From: Streptosporangium sp. NBC_01495
GTDB lineage: Bacteria; Actinomycetota; Actinomycetes; Streptosporangiales; Streptosporangiaceae
Direction: 5' to 3'
NCBI RefSeq assembly: GCF_036250735.1
Contig: NZ_CP109430.1
Location: forward strand, 2,108,001-2,172,000
DNA length: 64,000 bases
The position numbers were made by a program, and so were the translations under genes. The notes below the pieces were generated by a model. That model was not told the origin of the DNA. It made no database searches and saw only the letters and a list, made by a program, of their open reading frames with translations. Shown one piece after another: positions 44,686-53,713 of the stretch (the first letter of the stretch is position 1; every line of letters starts with the position of its first letter).

Positions 44686-45253
44686 GTGGTTCTCCTTGGT
44701 TGGATACGCGCCGGTCGATTTCCGACCGGCCGCACGACTCTACGGGTTCCGGAGCCGCCACGAGAGACATGGGGGGCAGGGACGGCTTCCGCGTCGTTCT
44801 TCCCAGGGAGCGGGGAGGGTGGACTCGCGCACGGGGGCGGCGAGACGCGCCGCCCGGGTATCACTTCGCGCACGGGCGGCGGTCATCGGCGCCGCGGGTG
44901 CCCGCGGCGCGTGGAGCCATGAGAAGAGTCACTGGGGAGCGCTCTCTGAGAAAGAGAGTGACCCGCTCCGCGGGGAGTGTCAAGAGCTCGGCGCGGCGTC
45001 ATGGAACATGTCGGAAACGCGACCTTAATGTGACCTTTCGCGGTGGGAACGCTCCATTCATCGAAAAATTCGGCCGTGAAATCCTTCTGACCTGCGGAAA
45101 CATTCAAAAGCCTGGGAGAGCGCTCTCCGTAAAAAGCTGATCGCCAGGCTCCGATCGGCGCCGGGGGGGCCGTTGACACGTAACCCGCTGGGCATCAATC
45201 TGCTCAGGGAGCGCTCTCTCCATGATCACTTATGAGGACCCTAGGAGGGTTCC
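44686..45253. promoter_or_regulatory. Control region of sugar-uptake operon 1
   Basis: 568 bp with no gene. It carries three GAGCGCTC-centred LacI-type palindromes: 44934-44948, 45115-45128 (perfect GGAGAGCGCTCTCC) and 45207-45221. A promoter TTGACA (45173-45178), 17 nt, CAATCT (45196-45201) would start transcription inside the last palindrome. A 10-bp hairpin GCGCCGCGGG/CCCGCGGCGC lies at 44889-44910. Confidence 0.6.
45207..45221. promoter_or_regulatory. LacI-type operator at the start of operon 1
   Basis: GGGAGCGCTCTCTCC overlaps the predicted transcription start. It resembles the CebR operator (TGGGAGCGCTCCCA) of actinobacterial cellobiose operons. Confidence 0.65.
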
Positions 45254-46555
45254 ATGCGTAAGTTACGCCACCGGTTCCTCGCCCCGATGGTCGCCGTTTC
45301 CGCCCTGGCCCTCGGCCTCACCGCCTGCGGCGGCGGTGACGCGGAAACCGCCGGGAGTGGCGGGACGGCCTCCCCGCCGGCCGAGAAGATCAAGCTGACC
45401 GTCGGGTTGTTCAGCGACTTTCACTACGCGCCGCTGTACGAGGAGTTCAAGAAGACCCACCCCAACGTGGAGATCGTGGAGCGCCGCGCGCAGTTCAACG
45501 ACCACCACACCAACCTCATCACCCAGCTGACCACCGGCGCGGGCGCCGCGGACGTGGTCGCCGTCGAGGGCGGTTACATCGGCGCCTTCACCCCCGTGCC
45601 GGACAAGTTCCACAACCTCAAGGAATACGGCCTGGACAAGCGCCAGAGCGAGTACCTCGACTGGAAGTGGAAGCTGGGCGTCTCCAACGACGGCTCCTCG
45701 CTCCTGGGCCTGGGCACCGACGTCGGCGGCCTGGCCATGTGCTACCGCCCCGACCTGTTCAAGAAGGCCGGTCTGCCCACCGACCGCGAAGAGGTCGGAG
45801 CGCTCTGGCCGACGTGGGACGCCTACATCGAGACGGGCAAGAAGTTCGTCGCGGGCAAGGTGGAGGGCGCCAAGTTCACCGACGGCCCCGGTGAGCACTT
45901 CCGCGCCATGGTCGAGCAGGCCCCCATCGGCTTCTACGACGCCCAGTACAACATCGTCGCCGCCACCAACCCCGACGTGCGCAAGGCGTACGACACGGGC
46001 GTGCAGATGATCGACGCCGGTCTGTCGGCCAACCTCGCGGCCTTCTCGCCGCCGTGGAACACCGGCATCGCCAAGGGCACCTTCGCCACCATGGTCTGCC
46101 CGGCCTGGAAGACCGGCACGATCAAGGACCAGAAGCCCGGTGAGGGCACCTGGGACATCGCCGCGGTGCCCGGTGGCGGCGGCAACCAGGGCGGTACCCA
46201 CCTGATGCTGCCCAAGCAGGGCAAGCACCCCAAGGAGGCAGCGGCGCTGATCGACCTGCTGACCAACAAGGAGAGCCAGATCAAGCTCTTCACGGAGGCC
46301 AGCGCGCTGCCCTCGCTGCCCGCCCTGTACGACGACCCCGCGGTGAAGGACTTCGTCAACCCGTACTTCGGCAACGCGCCGATCGGCAAGATCTTCACCG
46401 ACGCCGCCAAGGCGCTCAAGCCGCAGCCCGTCGGCCCCAAGGCCGGTGACGTCCTGCAGGCGATCGGCAACGGCCTCCAGCGGGTCGACCAGGGCAAGCA
46501 GAACGCCGAGGAGGCCTGGGCGCAGGCGCTCAAGGACGTCAGCAGGATCAAGTAG
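45254..46555 (+). CDS. Sugar ABC transporter substrate-binding lipoprotein 1
   Basis: The 433-aa protein has a signal peptide with lipobox GLTAC and a family-1 solute-binding fold (IKLTVGLFSDFHYAPLYEEF, FNDHHTNLITQLTTGAGAAD, VVAVEGGYIGAF, GTFATMVCPAW). It binds an oligosaccharide outside the membrane and passes it to the two permeases that follow. The linked GH1 enzyme and CebR-like operators suggest a beta-glucoside such as cellobiose. ATG 45254 follows AGGAGGG. Codon 4 is TTA, so bldA could limit its translation. Confidence 0.9.
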   Translation: MRKLRHRFLAPMVAVSALALGLTACGGGDAETAGSGGTASPPAEKIKLTVGLFSDFHYAPLYEEFKKTHPNVEIVERRAQFNDHHTNLITQLTTGAGAADVVAVEGGYIGAFTPVPDKFHNLKEYGLDKRQSEYLDWKWKLGVSNDGSSLLGLGTDVGGLAMCYRPDLFKKAGLPTDREEVGALWPTWDAYIETGKKFVAGKVEGAKFTDGPGEHFRAMVEQAPIGFYDAQYNIVAATNPDVRKAYDTGVQMIDAGLSANLAAFSPPWNTGIAKGTFATMVCPAWKTGTIKDQKPGEGTWDIAAVPGGGGNQGGTHLMLPKQGKHPKEAAALIDLLTNKESQIKLFTEASALPSLPALYDDPAVKDFVNPYFGNAPIGKIFTDAAKALKPQPVGPKAGDVLQAIGNGLQRVDQGKQNAEEAWAQALKDVSRIK

Positions 46556-46676
46556 TCGCCCCCGGCCGGCTGGTCTCGCACCGGTCGGCCACCTGCTTGT
46601 GCCCCTGTCCCCGTGAGCGGCGTGCGTCCCGTGCCGGTGAGCCGCGTGGCTCCCACGACGGGTCGCATGCCTCCCG

Positions 46677-46774
46677 CCGTCCGACGGACGCCGTCCGACG
46701 AGCGCCGTCCGACGAGCGCCGTCCGACGAGCGCCGTCCGACGAACACCGTCTGACGAACACCGTCCAACGAATC
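46677..46774. repeat. Seven 14-bp tandem repeats between binding-protein and permease genes
   Basis: Seven consecutive copies of CCGTCCGACGAGCG (last copies diverged to CCGTCTGACGAACA) fill the intercistronic gap. Each unit holds the near-palindrome CGTCCGACG. No spacers, so not CRISPR. The run ends about 6 bp before the AAAGGAG ribosome-binding site of the permease gene. Confidence 0.85.
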
Positions 46775-46790
46775 GCCGAAAGGAGCTGCC

Positions 46791-47762
46791 ATGGCCACCC
46801 GCGCGCCCGATCGCCTGGCGGCGGTCCCACCGAACAGGCCGGTGGGACCTCGCCGCCGCCTCCGCCGTCATCTGGTTCACCAACTCGACGTCAAGGGCTC
46901 GCCGTACGCCTACGTGGCCCCGTTCTTCCTGCTGTTCTCCGCCTTCGGGCTGTTCCCCCTGGCGTACACCGCCTGGGTGAGCCTGCACGAGTGGACGCTG
47001 CTCCAGGACGAGCACCCCTTCGTCGGCCTGGAGAACTTTAGGACGCTGCTCGCCGACGACTACTTCTGGAACGCCACCTTCAACACCCTGTCCATCGGGG
47101 TGCTGTCCACGGCGCCGCAGCTGCTGCTGGCCATCTGGCTGGCCCACCTGCTCAACCGGCCGCTTCGGGCGCAGACCTTCTTCCGCATCACGCTGCTGCT
47201 GCCCAACGTGACCAGTGTGGTCGCGGTGGTGGTCATCTTCAGCCAGCTGTTCGGCCGGGACTTCGGCATGATCAACTGGGTGTTCTCGCTGGTCGGCGTT
47301 GACGGCGTCGCCTGGAACGAGGGGGTGCTGAGTTCCCACTTCGCCATCTCCACCATGATCATGTGGCGGTGGACGGGTTACAACGCCCTGATCTTCCTGG
47401 CGGCGATGCAGGCCGTGCCGCGCGAGCTGTACGAGGCGGCCACCATCGACGGTGCGAGCGGGATGACCCAGCTCCGCAAGATCACCATCCCGATGATCAA
47501 GCCCACGATCATCTTCGTCGTCATCACCTCGACGATCGGTGCGATGCAGATCCTCGCCGAGCCGCTGCTGTTCAGCTCCTACATCATCACCGGCGGGGTG
47601 GACCGGCAGTACCAGACGCTCTCGCTGTTCATCTACGAGAACTTCACCAAGCTCGACTTCGGCTACGCCTCGGCCATCTCCTGGATGATGTTCGTCTTCA
47701 TCGTGGTGGTCGCCGGCATCAACTACCTGCTCACCCGTCGCGGGAAGGGAGGGCTGGCGTGA
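46791..47762 (+). CDS. Sugar ABC transporter permease 1a (MalF/CebF type)
   Basis: The 323-aa protein has six or so transmembrane helices and the EAA loop EAATIDGASGMTQLRKITIP, where the ATPase docks. It follows the binding-protein gene after 235 bp. ATG 46791 has AAGGAG. No ATPase gene is in the locus, so a shared MsiK-like ATPase encoded elsewhere is expected. Its stop overlaps the next start (GTGA). Confidence 0.92.
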   Translation: MATRAPDRLAAVPPNRPVGPRRRLRRHLVHQLDVKGSPYAYVAPFFLLFSAFGLFPLAYTAWVSLHEWTLLQDEHPFVGLENFRTLLADDYFWNATFNTLSIGVLSTAPQLLLAIWLAHLLNRPLRAQTFFRITLLLPNVTSVVAVVVIFSQLFGRDFGMINWVFSLVGVDGVAWNEGVLSSHFAISTMIMWRWTGYNALIFLAAMQAVPRELYEAATIDGASGMTQLRKITIPMIKPTIIFVVITSTIGAMQILAEPLLFSSYIITGGVDRQYQTLSLFIYENFTKLDFGYASAISWMMFVFIVVVAGINYLLTRRGKGGLA

Positions 47763-48613
47763 GCGCCCACACCGCCGTCGCCGCGGCCCGTCGCTCCGGC
47801 AGCGCCGCCCGCAGGCTCACCTACCTCACGCTGACCGCGGTGGCGTTCTTCTCGATGCTGCCGCTCTACTACAGCATCGTGGTGGCCTCGCGGGACAACG
47901 CCGCCCTGGCCGACGTCCCGCCGCCGCTGATACCCGGCGGCAACTTCTTCGCCAACGTCGCCCGCGTCTTCGACACGGTCCCCTTCGCCCTGGCGATGCT
48001 CAACTCCGTCATCGTCTCCGGCTCCGTCGCGCTCGCGGTGATGTTCTTCTCCACGCTGGCCGGGTTCGCCTTCGCCAAGCTGCGCTTCCGCGGGCGCAAC
48101 GCCCTGCTCCTGCTCACCGTGGCGACGATGATGGTGCCGACCCAGCTCGGCATCATCCCGCTCTACATGCTGATGGTGAAGCTGGAGTGGACCGGCACCA
48201 TGTACGCGCTGATCGTGCCCGCGCTCGTCAACGCGTTCGGCGTGTTCTTCATGACCCAGTACCTCTCCCGGGCGCTGCCGACCGAGCTGCTCGAGGCGGG
48301 GCGGGTCGACGGCTGCAGCACCTGGGGCCTGTTCTGGCACGTCGTGCTCCCGGCCGCCCGCCCGGCGGCGGCCGTGCTCGGCATGCTCACCTTCATGTCG
48401 GTCTGGAACGACTACTTCTGGCCGCTCGTCGTCCTGACCCCGGAGGATCCGACGGTCCAGGTCGCACTGTCCACACTGGCCAGCGGATACGTCAACGACT
48501 ACGTGCTCGGCCTGGCGGGTACCACGCTCGGCACGCTGCCACTGGTCATCGTGTTCGCTCTACTCGGTAAACAGATCATCGGAGGAATCATGCAGGGAGC
48601 GGTGAAGGGATGA
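47759..48613 (+). CDS. Sugar ABC transporter permease 1b (MalG/CebG type)
   Basis: The 284-aa partner permease has helices such as LTYLTLTAVAFFSMLPLYYS and the EAA loop EAGRVDGCSTWGLFWHVVLP, followed by FMSVWNDYFWPLVVL, typical of the MalG side. The GTG start overlaps permease 1a by 4 bp and the stop overlaps the GH1 start (ATGA), so permeases and glucosidase are translationally coupled. Confidence 0.92.
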   Translation: MSAHTAVAAARRSGSAARRLTYLTLTAVAFFSMLPLYYSIVVASRDNAALADVPPPLIPGGNFFANVARVFDTVPFALAMLNSVIVSGSVALAVMFFSTLAGFAFAKLRFRGRNALLLLTVATMMVPTQLGIIPLYMLMVKLEWTGTMYALIVPALVNAFGVFFMTQYLSRALPTELLEAGRVDGCSTWGLFWHVVLPAARPAAAVLGMLTFMSVWNDYFWPLVVLTPEDPTVQVALSTLASGYVNDYVLGLAGTTLGTLPLVIVFALLGKQIIGGIMQGAVKG

Positions 48614-50028
48614 CCGTCGTCGGCACTCGGGGGGCCACCCTTACGGAAGGGCGTGCGGACTTCCCCACCGGTTTCGTCTGGGGCGCGGCCACCGCGTCCT
48701 ACCAGATCGAGGGAGCCGTGAAGGAGGACGGCCGCGAGCCCTCGATCTGGGACACCTTCTCTCGTACACCGGGCAAGGTCGTCGGGGGTGACACCGGCGA
48801 CGTGGCGTGCGACCACTACTTCCGCCACGCCGACGACATCCGGCTGATGACCGAGCTGAACCTGGCCGCGTACCGGTTCTCGGTGGCCTGGCCCAGGGTC
48901 CAGCCGTACGGCAAGGGGCCCGTCAACACGCGCGGCCTCGACTTCTACAGCCGCCTGGTGGACAGGCTGCTCGAGGCGGGCATCACGCCGTACGCCACCC
49001 TCTACCACTGGGACCTCCCGCAGGCGCTGGAGGACGCGGGCGGCTGGCCCGAGCGCGACACCGCCCACCGCTTCGAGGAGTACGCGGCGGCCGTGCACGC
49101 GCGGCTGGGGGACCGGGTCCGCAACTGGACGACCCTCAACGAGCCGTGGGTCGCGGCCTTCCTCGGCTACGGAAACGGGGTGCACGCGCCCGGCAGGACC
49201 GACGCCGCGGCGGCATTCCGCGCGGCCCATCACCTGTTGCTGGGGCACGGGATGGCGGCGCGGGCGCTCCGTGAGGGCGGCGCGGAGGAGATCTCGCTGG
49301 TCCTGAACTTGTCACCGGTGATCACCCCTGCCCAGGTGGACGACCCGGGGGCCGAGACCTCGGAGGCGGACGCGGAGGCGGTCAGCCGGATCGACACCCT
49401 GCTGGTCAGGCAGTTCATCGAGCCGGCGCTGCGCGGGGAGTATCCCGCGGAGTTCCTCGACATCGTCGGGCGCAACGGCGGCGTCGACCACATCCAGGCC
49501 GGTGACCTGGCGACCATCAACCAGCCGATCGAACTGGTGGGGATCAACTACTACAACCCGTGCGTCGTGGAGGCGAGTCCCGGTGAGGCGGCCGACGCGG
49601 CGTGGCCGGGCAGCGAGGACATCCGGTTCTGCCCCGCGGACGGCGTGCCCGCCACCGCGATGGGCTGGCCGATCGTGCCGAACGGGCTCTCCCGCCTGCT
49701 GGTGCGGCTCTCCGACGACTATCCGGAGGTCGGCCTGATCATCACCGAGAACGGCGCGGCCTTCGACGACGTCGTGGAGGACGGCCACGTCCACGACACC
49801 CGCAGGACCGAGTATCTGGACGGCCACCTGCGCGCCGTGCACGCCGCGATCGCCGACGGGGCGGACGTGCGTGGTTACCTGGTCTGGTCACTGCTGGATA
49901 ATTTCGAGTGGGCCGAAGGGTACCGGCGTAGGTTCGGAATCGTGCACGTCGACTTCGCCACCCAGCGGCGCCTGCTCAAGGACAGCGCGCTGTGGTACCG
50001 CGATGTCATCGCGCGTAACGGACTGTAA
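48610..50028 (+). CDS. GH1 beta-glucosidase 1
   Basis: The 472-aa family 1 glycoside hydrolase has the N-terminal signature FVWGAATASYQIEGAVKEDG, acid/base Glu in TTLNEPWVAAF and nucleophile Glu in LIITENGAAFDDVV. It lacks a signal peptide, so it hydrolyses imported beta-glucosides in the cytoplasm. It is coupled to permease 1b and followed 22 bp later by LacI regulator 1, completing the operon binding protein-permeases-GH1-LacI. Confidence 0.95.
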   Translation: MTVVGTRGATLTEGRADFPTGFVWGAATASYQIEGAVKEDGREPSIWDTFSRTPGKVVGGDTGDVACDHYFRHADDIRLMTELNLAAYRFSVAWPRVQPYGKGPVNTRGLDFYSRLVDRLLEAGITPYATLYHWDLPQALEDAGGWPERDTAHRFEEYAAAVHARLGDRVRNWTTLNEPWVAAFLGYGNGVHAPGRTDAAAAFRAAHHLLLGHGMAARALREGGAEEISLVLNLSPVITPAQVDDPGAETSEADAEAVSRIDTLLVRQFIEPALRGEYPAEFLDIVGRNGGVDHIQAGDLATINQPIELVGINYYNPCVVEASPGEAADAAWPGSEDIRFCPADGVPATAMGWPIVPNGLSRLLVRLSDDYPEVGLIITENGAAFDDVVEDGHVHDTRRTEYLDGHLRAVHAAIADGADVRGYLVWSLLDNFEWAEGYRRRFGIVHVDFATQRRLLKDSALWYRDVIARNGL

Positions 50029-50050
50029 TCGACTGTAGGGGAAGAACACG

Positions 50051-51046
50051 ATGAGACGACCCACCCTGGAGGCGGTCGCCGCCCGTGCCGGGGTCTCCCG
50101 GTCGACCGTCTCCCGGGTGGTGAACGGCCAGACCACGGTCACCGCCGACATCCGGGACCTGGTCATGCGCGCGGTGAACGAGCTCGGCTACGTCCCCAAC
50201 GGGGCGGCGAGGAACCTGGTGACCCAGCGGACCAACTCGGTCGCGCTGGTCGTCTCGGAGTCGCCGAACCGGGTGTTCTCCGACGACCCGATGTTCTCCA
50301 CCGTCATACGCTCTGCCAGCCTGGAGCTGGAGGCCGTCAACAAGCAGGTCGTGCTGCTGCTGGCCGGGTCGCCGGAGAGCCACGCCCGCGTGGAGCACTA
50401 CATCGCCGGCGGCCACGTCGACGGCGTCATGCTCGTGTCCAGCCACGGGGCCGACCCGCTGCCGGTCGCGCTCACCCGGCTGCGCGTCCCGGTCGTCTCC
50501 TACGGCAGGCCCGCCGTGCCGGTCGCGATGCCGTACGTCGACAACGACAACGTCGACGGCGCGGCCACGGCCGTGCGGCACCTGCTGGAGCGGGGCAGGC
50601 GGCGCATCGCCACCATCGCCGGGCCGCTGGACATGATAGGCGGGCAGGACCGGCTGGCCGGTTACCGCGAGGTGCTCCGCGACTCCGACCGCCGCTCGAT
50701 CATCGCGGTCGGCGACTTCACCCGCGAGTCGGGGGCGATCGCGATGCGGCAGCTGCTGGCCGACGACCCGGAGATCGACGCGGTCTTCGCCGCGAACGAC
50801 CTGATGGCGATCGGCGCGATGCACGCGCTCCGCCAGGCGGGCCGGCGGATCCCCGACGAGGTCGCGATCGTGGGCTACGACGACATAGAGGCCGCCCGCT
50901 ACACCGACCCGCCGCTGACGACCATCCACACGCCGCACGCCGAGCAGGCCGCGGCGATGGTCCGCCTGCTGCTCTCGCTGTTCGACGGAGGTCCCGCCGA
51001 ACCGATGATCGTGACCACCGATCTGGTCGTGCGGGCCTCCTCGTAG
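50051..51046 (+). CDS. LacI-family regulator 1
   Basis: The 331-aa protein has an N-terminal LacI helix-turn-helix and hinge (TLEAVAARAGVSRSTVSRVV, NELGYVPNGAARNLV) and a periplasmic-binding-type effector domain (DGVMLVSSHGADPLPVAL, EIDAVFAANDLMAIGAMHAL, VAIVGYDDIEAARYTDPPLT). It probably represses both uptake systems through the GAGCGCTC palindromes and is released by an imported sugar. It is closely similar to LacI 2, which faces it. Confidence 0.93.
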   Translation: MRRPTLEAVAARAGVSRSTVSRVVNGQTTVTADIRDLVMRAVNELGYVPNGAARNLVTQRTNSVALVVSESPNRVFSDDPMFSTVIRSASLELEAVNKQVVLLLAGSPESHARVEHYIAGGHVDGVMLVSSHGADPLPVALTRLRVPVVSYGRPAVPVAMPYVDNDNVDGAATAVRHLLERGRRRIATIAGPLDMIGGQDRLAGYREVLRDSDRRSIIAVGDFTRESGAIAMRQLLADDPEIDAVFAANDLMAIGAMHALRQAGRRIPDEVAIVGYDDIEAARYTDPPLTTIHTPHAEQAAAMVRLLLSLFDGGPAEPMIVTTDLVVRASS

Positions 51047-51057
51047 CCCCGTGGACC

Positions 51058-51123
51058 GTGCCCGCGGAGCCGCCGGGGCGCCGCGGGCACGGGGACGGCC
51101 GGTCCCGCGGGCGGGACCGGCCG
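51058..51123. terminator. Double hairpin between the convergent LacI genes
   Basis: Two perfect stems stand side by side: GTGCCCGCGG/CCGCGGGCAC (51058-51067, 51081-51090) and CGGCCGGTCCC/GGGACCGGCCG (51096-51106, 51113-51123). They fill the gap and likely end transcription from both sides. Confidence 0.75.
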
Positions 51124-51127
51124 GTGG

Positions 51128-52141
51128 TCAGGACACCGTGGACGCCTTGGACGCCGTGGACTCCCGGACGACCAGCTCGGTGGGGAGCATCACCTGTGCC
51201 TTCTCCTCCAGGTCGAGGACCATCCGGGCGAGCCTCCGTCCCATCTCGACGGTCGGCTGTCTGACCGTGGTGAGCGGGGGCTCGGTGTAGGACGCGGCCG
51301 GGATGTCGTCGAAGCCGACCACCGCGACGTCGTCGGGAACCCGCCGGCCCGCCTGGCGCAGGGCGGGCAGCGCGCCCAGCGCCATCATGTCGTTGGCCAC
51401 GAACACCGCGTCGATCTCCGGGTCGTCGGCCAGCAGCTGCCGCATCGCCGACGTCCCCGACTCGCGGGTGAAGTCGCCGACCGCCACGATGGAGCGGCGG
51501 TCGGAGTCGCGCAGCACGGCGCGGTAGCCGTTGAGCCGGTCGATCCCGGCGATCATGTCCTGCGGTCCGGCGATGGTGGCGATGCGCCGCCTGCCCCGCT
51601 CCATCAGGTGCCGCACCGCGCGCTCGGCGCCGCCGGCGTTGTCCATGTCCACGTACGGCAGGCTGCTGGGCACGGTCGGCCGGCCGCTGCAGACCACCGG
51701 CACCCCGCGCCTGGCGAGGATGCCCGGCAGCGGGTCGGTGCCGTGCATCGAGGCGATGACCACACCGTCCACGTGGCCGTTGGTGGCGTAGCGCTCGACC
51801 CGCTGGTAGCCGCCGGTCATGCCGGTGAGCATCAGCACGAGCTGCTTGTCGGCCTCCTCGATCTCCATGCTGACCCCGCGGATGATCCCGGCGAAGGTGG
51901 GGTCGTCGGAGAAGACGCGGGTCGCCGGCTCGGGGAAGACGAGTGCTATGGAGTCGGCCCGCTGGGTGACCAGGCTCCGCGCAGCCTGGTTGGGCACGTA
52001 GCCCAGCTCCTCCACGGCGCGGTTGACCGCCTCGCGGATCTGCGGTGCCACGCGCGTGGAGCCGTTGACCACGCGAGAGGCGGTCGCCCGGGACACACCG
52101 GCCCGGGCGGCCACCTTCTCCAGGGTGGGACGGGCCCTCAC
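51128..52141 (-). CDS. LacI-family regulator 2
   Basis: The 337-aa paralogue of LacI 1 has TLEKVAARAGVSRATASRVV, a YVPNQAARSLV hinge and the effector region EIDAVFVANDMMALGALPAL. Long stretches are shared with LacI 1, for instance RDSDRRSI(I/V)AVGDFTRESG. GTG 52141 overlaps the GH1-2 stop by 4 bp, so enzyme and regulator are coupled, mirroring the arrangement across the terminator. Confidence 0.93.
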   Translation of the reverse strand: MRARPTLEKVAARAGVSRATASRVVNGSTRVAPQIREAVNRAVEELGYVPNQAARSLVTQRADSIALVFPEPATRVFSDDPTFAGIIRGVSMEIEEADKQLVLMLTGMTGGYQRVERYATNGHVDGVVIASMHGTDPLPGILARRGVPVVCSGRPTVPSSLPYVDMDNAGGAERAVRHLMERGRRRIATIAGPQDMIAGIDRLNGYRAVLRDSDRRSIVAVGDFTRESGTSAMRQLLADDPEIDAVFVANDMMALGALPALRQAGRRVPDDVAVVGFDDIPAASYTEPPLTTVRQPTVEMGRRLARMVLDLEEKAQVMLPTELVVRESTASKASTVS

Positions 52142-53517
52142 AGGCCGTTCCGGCGTACGACCTCGCTGTACCACAGCGCGCTGTCCTTGGGGGTGCGGCG
52201 TTGCGTCGCGTAGTCGACGTGTACGACGCCGAATCGCTTGCGGTAGCCTTCGGCCCACTCGAAGTTGTCCAGGAGCGACCAGACGAGGTAACCGCGCAGG
52301 TCGGCGCCGCCCTCGATGGCCGCGTGCGCCGCGCGCAGGTGCCCGTCGAGGTAGGAGAGACGGCCGACGTCGTGCACCTCGCCGTCCTCGACGACGTCGT
52401 CGAAGGCGGCGCCGTTCTCGGTGATGATCAGTGGGGTGCCCGGATAGTCGCGCGACAGCCGCAGGAGCAGGTCGGTCAGGCCGAACGGCTGGACCGGCCA
52501 TCCCATCGCGGTCTGCGGCGCGTCGGCTCCGCCGAAGGCGATGCCCTCGCTGCCCGGGTAGACCGGGTTGGCGGGCTCGCCGGTGCGGGCGGTCACGGTC
52601 TGCGGGTGGTAGTAGTTCACGCCCAGCAGGTCGATCGGCTGACTGATGATCTCCAGATCCCCGTCGTGGACGAAGGACCAGTCGGTGAAGCGCCGGGCCC
52701 GCTCGACGACGTCGGCGGGATACTCCCCGCGCAGCACCGGGTCCAGGAAGATCCGGTTCTGCAGGCCGTCGACGAGCTCGGCCGCCGGGGTGTCATCGCC
52801 GATCACGGGGGCGAGGTTGAGCGTGATGCCGACCGTGGCGGCGCCCGAGGCACGCAGCGCCTGGACGGCCAGGCCGTGGCCGAGCAGCAGGTGGTGGGCG
52901 GCGGCGAAGCCCAGCGCGGGCTCGGCTAGGCCGGGAGCGTGGATGCCCGACGCGTAGCCGAGGAAGGCCGAGCACCAGGGCTCGTTCAGGGTGGTCCACG
53001 TCTCGACCCGATCGCCCAGCCTGCCGTGCGCGATCGCGGCGTAGTCGGCGAAGTGCGCGGCGGTCTCCCGGTTGGTCCAGCCGCCGCGGTCCTCCAGGGT
53101 CTGCGGCAGGTCCCAGTGGTAGAGCGTCACGATGGGGGTGATGCCGTTGCCGAGGAGCTCGTCGACGAGGCGGTCGTAGAAGTCCAGGCCGCGCGGGTTG
53201 GCCGGGCCGGATCCGTCGGGCTGCACGCGGGGCCAGGAGACGGAGAAGCGGTAGGAGTGCAGGCCGAGGTCGCGCATGACCGCGACGTCCTCGGGATAGC
53301 GGTGGTAATGGTCGCACGCGACGTCACCCGTGTGGCCCGCGTGAACCTTGCCGGGGGTCCGGGAGAAGGTGTCCCAGATGGAGGGTCCCCTGCCGTCATC
53401 CCGGGCGGCGCCCTCGATCTGGTAGGCCGCGGTGGCGGCGCCCCAGACGAAGCCCTCGGGAAACCTCAGCACGCCGGAGTCCTGGAGGTCGTAGGACTTT
53501 TCGGCGGACATGGTCAT
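52138..53517 (-). CDS. GH1 beta-glucosidase 2
   Basis: The 459-aa cytoplasmic family 1 glycoside hydrolase reads FVWGAATAAYQIEGAARDDG, WTTLNEPWCSAF and LIITENGAAFDDVV, so both catalytic Glu residues are present. It is a paralogue of GH1-1. ATG 53517 is 2 nt from GAGG while ATG 53511 is 8 nt from it, so 53511 may be the real start. It is transcribed divergently from binding protein 2 across a 196-bp region with two operators. Confidence 0.94.
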   Translation of the reverse strand: MTMSAEKSYDLQDSGVLRFPEGFVWGAATAAYQIEGAARDDGRGPSIWDTFSRTPGKVHAGHTGDVACDHYHRYPEDVAVMRDLGLHSYRFSVSWPRVQPDGSGPANPRGLDFYDRLVDELLGNGITPIVTLYHWDLPQTLEDRGGWTNRETAAHFADYAAIAHGRLGDRVETWTTLNEPWCSAFLGYASGIHAPGLAEPALGFAAAHHLLLGHGLAVQALRASGAATVGITLNLAPVIGDDTPAAELVDGLQNRIFLDPVLRGEYPADVVERARRFTDWSFVHDGDLEIISQPIDLLGVNYYHPQTVTARTGEPANPVYPGSEGIAFGGADAPQTAMGWPVQPFGLTDLLLRLSRDYPGTPLIITENGAAFDDVVEDGEVHDVGRLSYLDGHLRAAHAAIEGGADLRGYLVWSLLDNFEWAEGYRKRFGVVHVDYATQRRTPKDSALWYSEVVRRNGL

Positions 53518-53550
53518 GTCCTCACCGCCTCATTCTGCTCGGCTGTTCAC

Positions 53551-53568
53551 GTGAGAGCGCTCTCTGGA
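53551..53568 (-). promoter_or_regulatory. LacI-type operator before GH1-2
   Basis: GTGAGAGCGCTCTCTGGA contains the 12-bp palindrome GAGAGCGCTCTC (53553-53564). It is the exact reverse complement of 53661-53678. On the minus strand TTGACA (53597-53592), 17 nt and TGATGC (53574-53569) precede it. Confidence 0.65.
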
Positions 53569-53631
53569 GCATCACGGTATCGCAAGAATCGTGTCAAGAA
53601 AATTGAGACTGTAACCGTAATATCACAGTTC

Positions 53632-53678
53632 TTGACATCGCGTTGTGGGCAGACAATTCTTCCAGAGAGCGCTCTCAC
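53632..53678 (+). promoter_or_regulatory. Promoter and LacI-type operator before binding protein 2
   Basis: TTGACA (53632-53637), 17 nt and AATTCT (53655-53660) are followed directly by TCCAGAGAGCGCTCTCAC (53661-53678), placing the predicted start inside the operator as in operon 1. Confidence 0.65.
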
Positions 53679-53713
53679 ACTCCCCGGCAATTGTGTATAT
53701 GGAGGAAGGTTCC

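Noticed and set aside
46677..46774. CRISPR-like array
   Set aside because: Seven 14-bp units are directly contiguous with no unique spacers, and no cas genes are present; it is a minisatellite. The same holds for the other tandem repeats.
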